Below are positions 10,052 through 19,013 of a stretch of 64,000 nt of DNA, piece after piece. The notes below the pieces were generated by a model. The model saw only the letters and a list, made by a program, of their open reading frames with translations. It was not told the DNA's origin and did no database searches. The position numbers were made by a program, and so were the translations under genes. The DNA is from Lelliottia jeotgali. Lineage in GTDB: Bacteria > Pseudomonadota > Gammaproteobacteria > Enterobacterales > Enterobacteriaceae. Numbering within the stretch: position 1 is the stretch's first letter; every line of letters starts with the position of its first letter. Where the stretch lies: the NCBI GenBank assembly GCA_002271215.1, contig CP018628.1, positions 1,674,001 to 1,738,000 on the forward strand, given 5' to 3'.

Positions 10052-11338
10052 TTAAGCGAAAGAGAGACGCAGCGCCAGTGCGGCGAGCGTCACTAACAGG
10101 ACGGGCAGCGTCATGATGATCCCTGTACGGAAATAATACCCCCAGGTGATGGTCATATTTTTCTGAGCAAGGACGTGGAGCCAGAGCAGCGTAGCCAGGC
10201 TACCGATTGGCGTGATTTTTGGCCCGAGATCGCTGCCAATCACATTGGCATACACCATCGCCTCTTTGATGACGCCCGTCGCGTGGCTGCCGTCAATCGA
10301 CAGTGCGCCAATTAATACGCCCGGCATATTATTCATCACCGATGACAGGAACGCTGTAATGAAACCGGTGCCCAGCGTCGTTACCCACAGCCCATGCTCT
10401 GACAGAGTATTCAGCACGTCAGACAGAGAGCGAGTGAGACCAGCATTCCTCAGGCCGTAGACCACCAGATACATGCCCAGTGAGAAAATCACAATCTGCC
10501 AGGGCGCGTTGCGCAGGACCTTTCCCGTATTAATCGCATGTCCTCGCTTCGCGACGGCGAATAAAATCAGAGCACCCGTGGCGGCGATTGCGCTAACAGG
10601 TAATCCCAGTGGTTCAAGGACGAAGAATCCGGCCAATAAAAGCAGCAGAACTACCCAGCCCGCTCTGAAGGTGGCCAGATCTTTAATGGCGGTCGCTGGG
10701 ACTTTTACCTTCGCTAATTCATAGGTCGAAGGAATATCTCTGCGGAAAAACAGGTGCAGCATCGCTAACGTCGCGGCGATGGCGGCAATATCGACCGGCA
10801 CCATAACCGATGCGTATTCGGTGAATCCGATATTGAAGAAATCGGCTGAGACAATATTCACCAGGTTCGACACAATCAATGGCAGGCTGGCGGTGTCGGC
10901 AATAAACCCGGCGGCCATTACGAAGGCCAGCGTCGCCTGGGGGCTGAAACCCAGCGCCAGCAGCATGGCAATAACAATGGGTGTCAGAATTAAGGCTGCG
11001 CCATCGTTGGCAAACAGCGCCGCTACGGTAGCGCCCAGCAGAATAATCCAGGTGAATAACAGTCGTCCTCGACCCTTGCCCCAGCGAGCAACGTGCAGCG
11101 CCGCCCACTCAAAGAAACCGGACTCATCCAGCAACAGGCTGATGATTATGACGGCAATAAAAGTGGCGGTGGCATTCCAGACGATATTCCAGACCACGGG
11201 AATATCACCGATATGAATAACTCCGCACGCCAGAGCCAGAACCGCGCCCAGAGAGGCGCTCCAGCCAATACTCAGCCCTTTTGGTTGCCAGATAACCAGA
11301 ACCAGGGTGAACAAAAAAATAACTCCAGCCAAAAGCAT
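10052..11338 (-). CDS. arsB: Arsenite efflux transporter ArsB
   Basis: ArsB is an inner-membrane arsenite/antimonite:proton antiporter. I choose the ATG at 11336-11338, which has GGAG six bases upstream and gives 428 residues, close to the E. coli 429. An ATG four codons earlier (11348-11350) is less well spaced from any ribosome-binding site. About twelve membrane segments are visible, with the family motifs [17 protein letters not shown] and [15 protein letters not shown]. It sits between arsR and arsC in a single minus-strand operon. Confidence 0.95.
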   Translation of the reverse strand: MLLAGVIFLFTLVLVIWQPKGLSIGWSASLGAVLALACGVIHIGDIPVVWNIVWNATATFIAVIIISLLLDESGFFEWAALHVARWGKGRGRLLFTWIILLGATVAALFANDGAALILTPIVIAMLLALGFSPQATLAFVMAAGFIADTASLPLIVSNLVNIVSADFFNIGFTEYASVMVPVDIAAIAATLAMLHLFFRRDIPSTYELAKVKVPATAIKDLATFRAGWVVLLLLLAGFFVLEPLGLPVSAIAATGALILFAVAKRGHAINTGKVLRNAPWQIVIFSLGMYLVVYGLRNAGLTRSLSDVLNTLSEHGLWVTTLGTGFITAFLSSVMNNMPGVLIGALSIDGSHATGVIKEAMVYANVIGSDLGPKITPIGSLATLLWLHVLAQKNMTITWGYYFRTGIIMTLPVLLVTLAALALRLSFA

Positions 11339-11383
11339 GGCGTACTCCATTACATCTGAATAAGTGAATGTATCAGGGGTGGC

Positions 11384-11704
11384 TTAACACTTTCCTGGCG
11401 ACAATGATTTTATCTTTTCACGCGTTTCTTCGCGCAGACAGTTCCAGCTGGTATCGATAGTAGCAGCAGCCCACGCTGGCATGTTGGGGGACAGGCGGTA
11501 GTAAACCCATTTTCCTTCGCGACGATCGCTGACGAGCGAATACTCACGTAATATCGCCATGTGGCGCGAGATCTTGGGTTGAGATTCTCCGATGGCCGCG
11601 CAGAGATCGCAGACGCAGAGTTCGCCAGACTCACGTAGCAACAGCACGATAGACAATCTTGTTTCATCGGAGAGCGTTTTGAACAGCTGAAGAGGATGTA
11701 GCAT
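11384..11704 (-). CDS. arsR: Arsenical-responsive repressor ArsR
   Basis: This ArsR/SmtB-family winged-helix repressor releases the ars promoter when arsenite binds. The metalloid site ELCVCDLC has three cysteines in the Cys-X-Cys-X2-Cys pattern of the E. coli type. The recognition helix region SQPKISRHMAILRE follows it. I use ATG 11704 (106 residues), which has GAGACTGAAA in front; a TTG 12 nt earlier is also open. A perfect palindrome 22 nt upstream is the likely operator. Confidence 0.94.
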   Translation of the reverse strand: MLHPLQLFKTLSDETRLSIVLLLRESGELCVCDLCAAIGESQPKISRHMAILREYSLVSDRREGKWVYYRLSPNMPAWAAATIDTSWNCLREETREKIKSLSPGKC

Positions 11705-11725
11705 TTTCAGTCTCAACGTTAGTGT

Positions 11726-11757
11726 GATTACACATATGCTAAACCATATGTGTAATC
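11726..11757. promoter_or_regulatory. ArsR operator palindrome
   Basis: This is a perfect inverted repeat of 13-bp arms, GATTACACATATG at 11726-11738 and CATATGTGTAATC at 11745-11757, with a 6-nt spacer. It sits immediately upstream of arsR. ArsR dimers bind such dyads, so this is the expected site of autoregulation of arsRBC. Confidence 0.8.
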
Positions 11758-11791
11758 TTTGAAAGCGTTGGGACTAGATTGAGGTTAACGC

Positions 11792-13309
11792 CTAATGCCG
11801 CTCCTCGTATTTGCTGCGTTTATGCTGATATAACAGTTCGTCCGCCTTGTGCATTGCTGTTTCCAGGGTATCTCCGCGCTGCAACTGATAGCCCCCCCAG
11901 GAGAAGGAGACCAGTTTTTCTGGATCAATGGAGAGCAACTGTTCTTGAACGCGCGCAATCACATCGCGCGTTTTAGCGAGGTTAGAATCAATGAGGATCA
12001 GGGCAAATTCATCACCACCCAGACGTATTCCATAATCACTTTTACGGATTGACTGCGCCAGGGCAAGGCCCAGGAACTGAATCGCTCTATCGCCCATGTG
12101 ATGGCCTAATGTGTCGTTGATTCTTTTCAGTCCGTCGCTGTCGATAGCCACCGCCGTCACGGGAATATTTCGCTCTACGATTGAACGAATAATCTGCTCC
12201 AGCTCAGGGGTAATCACTTTGCGGTTATAAAGCCCGGTCATGGCGTCGGTAATATTATCCCGCGACAGCGATCTCTGGCGGTTAAATTGCTGACGCGCAT
12301 ATCGCAGCATCAGCCAGGTGGCTAAGACATAGAGCACCACCAGCCAGATATTTGCCATCACCACATAAATCGCGTCCAGCTTCGCATGCAGGGTGTAGTA
12401 CTGCGTCATATCATCTTTATAATTAATGATATCCCGCGACTTCAGTATTGGCTTATGGAAGATGATATTCCCGCCGGTGGTATTGTCGGTGACATACAGG
12501 GAGAGAAATTTCCACAATAAAGGGCGATCTGGAGTAATAAATGAGGTGGCCAGATCGTGAACAGTAATGTCGGTGATCAGCAGCCCTTTGATTTTTCCGT
12601 CCAGGAATACTGGCGTGATCATACTGATAATATTTTGCTTCGTATAACCATCGTTATAAATATGCGTCACAATATTCTCGCCCTGGATCAGATCTTCCAG
12701 CGCGTTATCATCAATGGTAATGGTGTGCGCACTGTGCACAATATTTATCCTGTTGTCATCGGCAACTAGCCAGTTGTTAAAGGCGTAGTCAAAGGTGTTC
12801 ACCAGATGGTTGATATAAATATAGTTGTGCGCGAGGTCAATATAATAGCGGGTGTTATTAAACTCGTAGCCCGTATAGTTAGAAAAGCTGTATTTGGACG
12901 AAGCAGCGGTCTCCATCTCATTGATGACGGGCAGGGCGGGCACATCCCGGCTCCACGCTTCGCAGGCTTTATTTCGTGTCTGAAGGGTGCCCTCCAGGTT
13001 AACGATGGTTCTTGCCACCAGATTAAAACCGAAAATGGCGCCGACCGTTTCAATGTGCTGGCAGAGTAATTTGGCTTTTTCCTCGCCATACGAGCCTGAA
13101 TCTGCCTGTTTAGAAAAGGCGCGGGATAAGCGAAAGGCGATATCCTGATTGATGAACTCTTCATGGAACAGCGCAGACTTGCCGTTTTCGGCAATATATC
13201 CCATATAGTTTTGAAGGTTTCTTACTTCATGTAAAACAAGGGCGGCGAAAATTGAGGTTGTGCAGGCAATAATAATAATCGCCGCACTGATATATTTACG
13301 TTGTGACAA
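11792..13309 (-). CDS. Membrane diguanylate cyclase, DgcJ (YeaJ)-like
   Basis: This enzyme makes cyclic di-GMP from two GTP. A membrane segment at the N-terminus (YISAAIIIIACTTSIFAAL) is followed by a periplasmic sensory region of about 280 residues. Several of its motifs resemble E. coli DgcJ (for example GTLQT, YYIDL, DRPLLWKFL), so it is probably a GAPES2-type sensor. A second membrane segment precedes the GGDEF domain, which has an intact active site RLGGDEF and an inhibitory site RKSD five residues upstream. I prefer the TTG at 13307-13309 (AGGGAG nine bases upstream, 505 residues). An ATG at 13391-13393 is open in the same frame, but a promoter-like TGCTATACT falls between them. Ligand unknown. 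Confidence 0.85.
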   Translation of the reverse strand: MSQRKYISAAIIIIACTTSIFAALVLHEVRNLQNYMGYIAENGKSALFHEEFINQDIAFRLSRAFSKQADSGSYGEEKAKLLCQHIETVGAIFGFNLVARTIVNLEGTLQTRNKACEAWSRDVPALPVINEMETAASSKYSFSNYTGYEFNNTRYYIDLAHNYIYINHLVNTFDYAFNNWLVADDNRINIVHSAHTITIDDNALEDLIQGENIVTHIYNDGYTKQNIISMITPVFLDGKIKGLLITDITVHDLATSFITPDRPLLWKFLSLYVTDNTTGGNIIFHKPILKSRDIINYKDDMTQYYTLHAKLDAIYVVMANIWLVVLYVLATWLMLRYARQQFNRQRSLSRDNITDAMTGLYNRKVITPELEQIIRSIVERNIPVTAVAIDSDGLKRINDTLGHHMGDRAIQFLGLALAQSIRKSDYGIRLGGDEFALILIDSNLAKTRDVIARVQEQLLSIDPEKLVSFSWGGYQLQRGDTLETAMHKADELLYQHKRSKYEERH

Positions 13310-13351
13310 GATGGATAACTCCCTTGTAATACCACCTAAGAAATTTCGTAA

Positions 13352-13360
13352 AGTATAGCA
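13352..13360 (-). promoter_or_regulatory. Extended -10 promoter candidate for the diguanylate cyclase gene
   Basis: On the minus strand TGCTATACT is an extended -10 element (TGN-TATACT). It lies about 45 nt upstream of the TTG start at 13309 and downstream of the alternative ATG at 13393, which argues that the longer N-terminus is not made. No good -35 hexamer is seen, as is usual for extended -10 promoters. Confidence 0.45.
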
Positions 13361-13435
13361 TCTCAGCGATCGTAAGAATTTGACCCTCAACATTCTTCAG
13401 TGGCGCTGATATCGGTGATATCAGCGCGTTGTGTG

Positions 13436-14185
13436 TTACAAACTGCCGGTTCCGCCATCAACCAACAGTTCTGTTCCCACCGTATAGCTTGATTCATCGG
13501 ACGCCAGATACAGCGCGGCCTTCGCCAGTTCCGTTGGCGTGCCCATCCGCCCAAGCGGAACCAGGCTTGCGATATCACCCTGTAGCGCTTTCTGCGCCTC
13601 TTCGCTCAGCCCCAGTTTGTTCAGCGCTGGAGTAGCAACCGGCCCAGGACTTAAGCCGTTAACGCGAACCCCGCGCGGCAGTAATTCCGCTGACAGCGTT
13701 CTCGCCAGGGATAACAGTCCGGCTTTGCTGGCGGCATAAACACTGCTGGTGGGCAGGCCGATGCGGGCGCTAACCGAGCCACATAAAATCACCGAAGAGG
13801 GATTGTTCAGCAGCGGCAGCAGCGCCTGAACCAGAAAGAAGGGACCCTTGAGATTGATGCTCATCAGCCGATCCCACGCCTCCTCGCGCCACTCCTCAAT
13901 AAGACCGTGCGTCACATCTCCGGCGTTGATAAACACCGCATCCAGCCGCGACCAGCGAGTGGCGAGGGTGTCTGCCAGCTGCTGTTGCGCGGAAATATCA
14001 CCGGCGTCGGTGGCGATCACCCAGGCGTTATCCCCTAATATTCGTTGCGCCTCGGCCAGTGTTTCCGGGTTACGTCCGGTCACCGCGACGTGTGCCCCTT
14101 CGGCGATAAACTCCTGCGCCGTCGCCAGACCGATGCCGCTGGTGCCACCCGTAATAAGCGTATATTTACCTGCTAAACGACCCAT
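13436..14185 (-). CDS. Short-chain dehydrogenase/reductase (SDR), divergent from an HxlR regulator
   Basis: This is a classical SDR oxidoreductase of 249 residues. The NAD(P)-binding motif TGGTSGIG is at residues 12-19, followed by the NAG motif (VFINAGD), the catalytic serine (CGSVSAR) and YAASK. The C-terminal YTVGTELLVDGG is typical of the 3-oxoacyl-ACP reductase/glucose dehydrogenase-like branch. The start ATG 14183-14185 has AGGAGA six bases upstream; the frame is open 18 codons further but without a site. It is transcribed away from the HxlR gene at 14286, with a palindrome between them. The substrate cannot be predicted; loss of an electrophile or quinone is a common role for such pairs. 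Confidence 0.85.
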   Translation of the reverse strand: MGRLAGKYTLITGGTSGIGLATAQEFIAEGAHVAVTGRNPETLAEAQRILGDNAWVIATDAGDISAQQQLADTLATRWSRLDAVFINAGDVTHGLIEEWREEAWDRLMSINLKGPFFLVQALLPLLNNPSSVILCGSVSARIGLPTSSVYAASKAGLLSLARTLSAELLPRGVRVNGLSPGPVATPALNKLGLSEEAQKALQGDIASLVPLGRMGTPTELAKAALYLASDESSYTVGTELLVDGGTGSL

Positions 14186-14228
14186 GTTTATCTCCTGAAA
14201 TGTCACTGGAGAAAGCACTATAGAAACG

Positions 14229-14267
14229 TTAGTATCCAAAAGAAACCAGGTACCATTTGGATACTAA
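14229..14267. promoter_or_regulatory. Palindromic operator between SDR and HxlR genes
   Basis: A perfect 12-bp inverted repeat, TTAGTATCCAAA (14229-14240) and TTTGGATACTAA (14256-14267), with a 15-nt spacer, sits in the 100-nt divergent gap. This is the position expected for the HxlR dimer to control both promoters. Confidence 0.7.
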
Positions 14268-14285
14268 TGAGGCGAACGGTGTGCT

Positions 14286-14645
14286 ATGGCGGAAATACTC
14301 GACCCGACGTGTGAAAAAAATTCTGCGACTGAATCCTGCCCGATGACCCAGTTTGTCAGCCTGATTTCGGGCAAATGGGCAATCCCCATTCTGTATCGGC
14401 TGATCGTCCTCAATGCCCCGGTGCGCTTTGGCGATCTGCTTCGCGCGGCTGCACCGATCACCCAAAAAGAGCTGACCAAACAGCTGCGTTTATTTGAACA
14501 GCGTGGGCTGGTGTCGCGGACGATCTTTCCGGAGATTCCGCCGCGCGTGGAATATCAGATAACGGATTTAGGACTTACGCTACAGAGCGCGCTCTCCCCG
14601 CTGGCCGCCTGGATGCAGGAATATGGCGACCAGCTGGAACGTTAA
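14286..14645 (+). CDS. HxlR-family winged-helix transcriptional regulator
   Basis: The protein has 119 residues. The HxlR fold is recognised from ESCPMTQFVSLISGKWAIPILYRL, KELTKQLRLFEQRGLVSR and RVEYQITDLG (the wing). Cys18, in the SCPMTQF segment, is at the position of the redox-sensing cysteine of this family; Cys9 could be a partner. It is divergent from the SDR gene at 13436-14185 and probably represses it until an electrophile or oxidant modifies the cysteine (inference). Its stop codon abuts the stop of the next, convergent gene. Confidence 0.85.
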   Translation: MAEILDPTCEKNSATESCPMTQFVSLISGKWAIPILYRLIVLNAPVRFGDLLRAAAPITQKELTKQLRLFEQRGLVSRTIFPEIPPRVEYQITDLGLTLQSALSPLAAWMQEYGDQLER

Positions 14646-15440
14646 TTAGCGCGTCAGATAGCGCGGCGCCGGAACGCCGGTCCGCGCGCTATTGAACAGG
14701 GCCAGACGCGCCTCTTCATACCGCTCCCAGAGCTGCACATCATGCATCGGCGGGATCGTGATCAGTTCACCTTGATCCAGCCCGGCCAGCGCCGCGTCCA
14801 CCATATCGTCCGTGGTCATCACCGAACCTTCCGGCAGATCGTTCATGGAAACGCCTGAAATTTCCCAAATCTCCGTCGCAGTTGCGGCAGGTAACACCGC
14901 CTGAATACGCACGCCAGTGTCGGCAAACTCTTCCTGCAATCCACGCGTAAAGTTCAGCACCCAGGCTTTGGTGGCGCTATACAGGGCACTGCCCGCCCGC
15001 GCGTGAATCGACAACACCGAGGCGATATTAATCAGCGTGCCGTGATTTTTCTGTGCCAGGCGCGGCAGGATCGCCAGCGTCAGACGCATCAGGGCCGTGG
15101 TATTTAAGGTATTGATGGCCTGGTGCGAGGCCGCGTCGCTGGCGAGGAACGGGGCCATTTGCGCCGTGCCAGCGTTATTGACCAGCGAATCGATCGCCGT
15201 ATTGCTGTGCAGCACTTCCTCAACGGCGCGGATCCCCGTCTCCTGCGTCAGATCGGCGACCAGAATCTCGACATTAACGCCATACTGCTCGCGAAGCTGT
15301 GATGCCAGGGTGTTCAGGCGATCTTCCCGACGAGCAACCAGTACCAGATTAACGCCTCGGGCGGCGAAACGATCGGCATACACTGCGCCAATGCCGGATG
15401 ATGCCCCAGTGATCAACGCGGTAGAGTGTTGGGTAGTCAT
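14646..15440 (-). CDS. SDR-family NAD(P)-dependent oxidoreductase
   Basis: The protein has 264 residues. The coenzyme motif TGASSGIG is at residues 11-18, and the arginine-rich VARREDRL after strand 2 suggests NADP(H). LVNNAGTA, the catalytic serine in INIASVLS, and YSATK complete the active site. It belongs to the YqjQ/DltE-like SDR subgroup often annotated 'SDR family NAD(P)-dependent oxidoreductase'. GAGG precedes the ATG by nine bases. The nearest regulator reading the same way is the HxlR gene 160 nt upstream, and both carry a GGTTTTATAAT motif in front. The substrate is unknown. Confidence 0.85.
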   Translation of the reverse strand: MTTQHSTALITGASSGIGAVYADRFAARGVNLVLVARREDRLNTLASQLREQYGVNVEILVADLTQETGIRAVEEVLHSNTAIDSLVNNAGTAQMAPFLASDAASHQAINTLNTTALMRLTLAILPRLAQKNHGTLINIASVLSIHARAGSALYSATKAWVLNFTRGLQEEFADTGVRIQAVLPAATATEIWEISGVSMNDLPEGSVMTTDDMVDAALAGLDQGELITIPPMHDVQLWERYEEARLALFNSARTGVPAPRYLTR

Positions 15441-15472
15441 TGCGTGTTACCTCAAAGCAAAGTGGGTTAATT

Positions 15473-15520
15473 GGTTTCAATATGAAACCTAATTTACTGT
15501 GAGATATTTGGTTTTATAAT
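15473..15520. promoter_or_regulatory. Operator-like repeats upstream of the second SDR gene
   Basis: The segment contains the inverted repeat GGTTTC-N5-GAAACC (15473-15489) and the motif GGTTTTATAAT (15510-15520). The same 11-mer occurs on the opposite strand in front of the adjacent HxlR gene (16066-16076), which suggests that this HxlR protein controls both genes. Confidence 0.5.
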
Positions 15521-15600
15521 GCAACTAATTGACGGAAATTATTTTTGATCTGCGCTCAGGGCGGAGAGGGAACCGTGTCTAAGAGACTGAAAGAGAAGGG

Positions 15601-16041
15601 TTATGGAAGTTTCGGGATCACATCTTCCGGCGCCAGTTCCCGGCCATCCTGAGCGATAAGCGTCAGTTTACGCAGCGGTTGACGATGTTCTGCGTCCACC
15701 AGTACGCTGCCCAGCTCGTTTTCGGCAAACAAATGTTCATTGCCCCACTGGGATAACGCCACCAGTACCGTCTGCAAAGCGCGGCCCTTTTCGGTCAGCA
15801 CATACTCCTGCCAGGCGCTGCCGTCGGAGGCGGGCTGTAATATCAGGATGCCTTCTTCTACCAGCAATTTGAGGCGGGTGGCGAGCATATTTTTGGCGAT
15901 CCCGAGGCTTTTCTGGAATTCCCCAAAACGCTTCAGCCCACGCAGGGCGTCGCGTACGATCAGCAACGACCACCAGTCGCCGATAATATCGAGCGAACGG
16001 GCGACAGGACAGGTACTCTCTTCAAGACGGGTTCGTTTCAC
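15601..16041 (-). CDS. HxlR-family transcriptional regulator (second copy)
   Basis: The protein has 146 residues starting at GTG 16039-16041, with GAGGAG at a good distance. The frame is open 34 codons further upstream, but that stretch has no family similarity or ribosome-binding site. The HxlR core reads [27 protein letters not shown] (Cys11 in the CPV motif is the usual redox or ligand residue), then [14 protein letters not shown] and the wing [10 protein letters not shown]-terminal extension of about 35 residues matches the longer members of the family. It lies upstream of, and in the same direction as, the SDR gene at 14646-15440. Confidence 0.85.
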   Translation of the reverse strand: MKRTRLEESTCPVARSLDIIGDWWSLLIVRDALRGLKRFGEFQKSLGIAKNMLATRLKLLVEEGILILQPASDGSAWQEYVLTEKGRALQTVLVALSQWGNEHLFAENELGSVLVDAEHRQPLRKLTLIAQDGRELAPEDVIPKLP

Positions 16042-16065
16042 GCTGGCTCCTCGGTTGATAGTTTT

Positions 16066-16076
16066 ATTATAAAACC
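16066..16076 (-). promoter_or_regulatory. GGTTTTATAAT motif upstream of the second HxlR gene
   Basis: Reading on the minus strand, GGTTTTATAAT occurs 25 nt upstream of the GTG start, inside a near-palindrome (AGTTTTATTATAAAACCT on the plus strand). It is identical to the motif at 15510-15520 before the SDR gene. Confidence 0.5.
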
Positions 16077-16188
16077 TTTTTTCGCTGCCGTAAAAAGCGT
16101 TATCTATCACTTTGAGAAATGGTTCCCGGAAATTTGTCATCAATCTGTCACAATCAGTTTGACGAAAATAAACTCTGAGGATAAAGGG

Positions 16189-17430
16189 ATGAGAAAAGCA
16201 CTACTTGCTATCGCAGTGGCTGGCACTTTAACAATGACCTCTGGCGCGCAGGCGCAAACGGCCCCGGAAGGCTATCAGCTACAGCAGGTTTTAATCATGA
16301 GCCGCCACAACTTGCGCGCCCCTCTGGCGAACAACGGCAGCGTGCTGGAACAGTCAACGCCGGGAAAATGGCCTGAGTGGGATGTCCCAGGCGGGCAGCT
16401 CACCACTAAAGGTGGCGTGCTCGAAGTGTACATGGGCCATTACATGCGTGAATGGCTGGCCGAGCAGGGGATGGTGACCACCGGAGAATGTCCACCGGCA
16501 GACGCGGTGTACACCTATGCCAACAGCTTGCAGCGTACCGTCGCAACCGCCCAATTCTTTATCACTGGCGCCTTCCCAGGGTGTGATGTTCCGGTTCACC
16601 ATCAGGAAAAAATGGGCACGATGGACCCAACCTTCAACCCGGTGATCACCGACAATTCACCGGAGTTCCGCGAAAAAGCAGTCAAAGCGATGGAAACCGA
16701 GCGCCAGGGCATGAAGCTGGATGAGAGCTACAAGCTACTGGAGCAGATCACCAAATACACCGACTCCCCGTCCTGCAAAGAGAAAAAAGTGTGTTCTCTG
16801 ACGGAGGCCAAAGACACCTTTACCGCCGACTATGAAAAAGAGCCGAGCGTCTCCGGCCCGCTGAAAGTGGGTAACTCGCTGGTGGATGCGTTCACGTTGC
16901 AATATTACGAAGGCTTCCCGCTGGATCAGGTGGCATGGGGCGAAATCAAAACTGACCAGCAGTGGCGCGTGCTGTCACAGCTGAAAAATGGCTATCAGGA
17001 TTCACTGTTCACCTCCACCGAAGTGGCGCGTAACGTCGCCAAACCGCTGGTGAAATACATCGATAACGCACTGGTGACCGATCAGGCGAAAGCGCCAAAA
17101 ATCACCGTGCTGGTGGGGCATGATTCAAACATCGCGTCGCTGCTGACGGCGCTGGACTTCAAACCGTATCAGCTGCATGACCAGCACGAGCGTACGCCGA
17201 TTGGCGGTAAGATTGTCTTCCAGCGCTGGCATGATAAAAACGCGAATCGTGAGCTGATGAAAATTGAGTATGTCTATCAAAGCTCAGAGCAGTTGCGGAA
17301 CGCCGATGTGCTGTCGTTGAAATCTCCGGCGCAGCGTGTGACGCTCGAACTGAAAGGCTGTCCGGTGGATACCAACGGATTCTGCCCGATTGATAAGTTT
17401 AATACGCTGATGAATGACGCGGCGAAGTAA
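16189..17430 (+). CDS. agp: Periplasmic glucose-1-phosphatase Agp
   Basis: Agp hydrolyses glucose-1-phosphate (and some phytate) in the periplasm. It has 413 residues, the E. coli length, starting at ATG 16189 after a GAGGATAAAGGG site. A signal peptide spans residues 1-22 (cleavage AQA/QTAPEG). The histidine acid phosphatase signature RHNLRAP is at residues 39-45, with His40 as nucleophile. The proton-donor motif GHDSN lies near residue 310. Six cysteines, including ECPP, PGCD and the C-terminal KGCP/GFCP pair, can form disulfides. It is convergent with yccJ-wrbA. Confidence 0.96.
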   Translation: MRKALLAIAVAGTLTMTSGAQAQTAPEGYQLQQVLIMSRHNLRAPLANNGSVLEQSTPGKWPEWDVPGGQLTTKGGVLEVYMGHYMREWLAEQGMVTTGECPPADAVYTYANSLQRTVATAQFFITGAFPGCDVPVHHQEKMGTMDPTFNPVITDNSPEFREKAVKAMETERQGMKLDESYKLLEQITKYTDSPSCKEKKVCSLTEAKDTFTADYEKEPSVSGPLKVGNSLVDAFTLQYYEGFPLDQVAWGEIKTDQQWRVLSQLKNGYQDSLFTSTEVARNVAKPLVKYIDNALVTDQAKAPKITVLVGHDSNIASLLTALDFKPYQLHDQHERTPIGGKIVFQRWHDKNANRELMKIEYVYQSSEQLRNADVLSLKSPAQRVTLELKGCPVDTNGFCPIDKFNTLMNDAAK

Positions 17431-17437
17431 GGTAAAA

Positions 17438-17457
17438 CCCCCCGCTACTGCGGGGGG
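17438..17457 (-). terminator. Terminator of wrbA-yccJ
   Basis: A hairpin with an 8-bp stem, CCCCCCGC-TACT-GCGGGGGG, lies between the convergent agp and yccJ genes. On the minus strand it is followed by TTTT, so it best fits the end of the wrbA-yccJ message; it may also slow plus-strand transcription. Confidence 0.7.
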
Positions 17458-17462
17458 AACGA

Positions 17463-17690
17463 TTAGACGTTTTTACGTTCGATGGTTTGCTCGCCCCAGA
17501 AGAGCGAGTCTTTGTCTGTTTTATCGAAGGCACGGACCAGCACTTCATCGCTCCCGTCCTCCCAAATTTTCTCCGCCAGCTTTTCATCATATTTCGCGAC
17601 TTCAAAGATGGCCTCGGCAATTTCTGGAGAGGTATTGCGTAAACTTGCCCACTCACCGACGTGATGAGCTTTAGATTCTTGAGTTGGCAT
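17463..17690 (-). CDS. yccJ: Small protein YccJ
   Basis: The protein has 75 residues, equal to E. coli YccJ, and is acidic and hydrophilic with no membrane segment. It begins [20 protein letters not shown] and contains [17 protein letters not shown]. The function is not known. It lies 19 nt downstream of wrbA in the same direction, so it is probably co-expressed with this stationary-phase quinone reductase. Confidence 0.92.
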   Translation of the reverse strand: MPTQESKAHHVGEWASLRNTSPEIAEAIFEVAKYDEKLAEKIWEDGSDEVLVRAFDKTDKDSLFWGEQTIERKNV

Positions 17691-17709
17691 GCTTGTCCTC
17701 CTGTTGAGG

Positions 17710-18697
<988 letters not shown>

Positions 18698-18874
18698 ATG
18701 GCAAACCATCGTGGTGGGTCAGGTAATTTCGCTGAAGACCGTGACAGAGCATCAGAAGCAGGTCGTAAAGGTGGCCAGCAGAGCGGGGGCAACTTCAAGA
18801 ATGACCCGCAGCGTGCATCTGAAGCTGGCAAAAAAGGGGGCAAAAATAGCCACGGGAGCAACAATAAAAGTTAG
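18698..18874 (+). CDS. ymdF: KGG-repeat general stress protein YmdF
   Basis: This small gene encodes 58 residues. It starts at ATG 18698 with CTGGAGG seven bases upstream. The protein is built of repeats of the con-10/GsiB-like KGG type: FAEDRDRASEAGRKGGQQSG followed by FKNDPQRASEAGKKGGKNSH. It is rich in Gly, Lys, Asn and Ser and probably disordered. In E. coli the orthologue lies at the same place, between wrbA and rutG. A role in stress or desiccation tolerance is inferred from the family. A strong terminator follows. Confidence 0.92.
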   Translation: MANHRGGSGNFAEDRDRASEAGRKGGQQSGGNFKNDPQRASEAGKKGGKNSHGSNNKS

Positions 18875-18917
18875 TTGTTCTCCATTTCAGTGTCACCCAA
18901 CCTGAAATATCCCCCTG

Positions 18918-18943
18918 CCGCCGGGACTCCCGGCGGTTTTTTT
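18918..18943 (+). terminator. Rho-independent terminator of ymdF
   Basis: The stem is CCGCCGGG-ACT-CCCGGCGG (8 bp) followed by TTTTTTT. Confidence 0.88.
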
Positions 18944-19013
18944 ATTTGTGCAACATTGAACTGTAACCAAAGGCATCGCACACTAGCGGATTAACTCTTG
19001 CTGTCGGTGTCCC

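Noticed and set aside
16159-16188. An upstream ATG for agp giving a ten-residue longer protein
   Set aside because: The extension would bury the signal peptide start; ATG 16189 has the better ribosome-binding site and gives the E. coli length.
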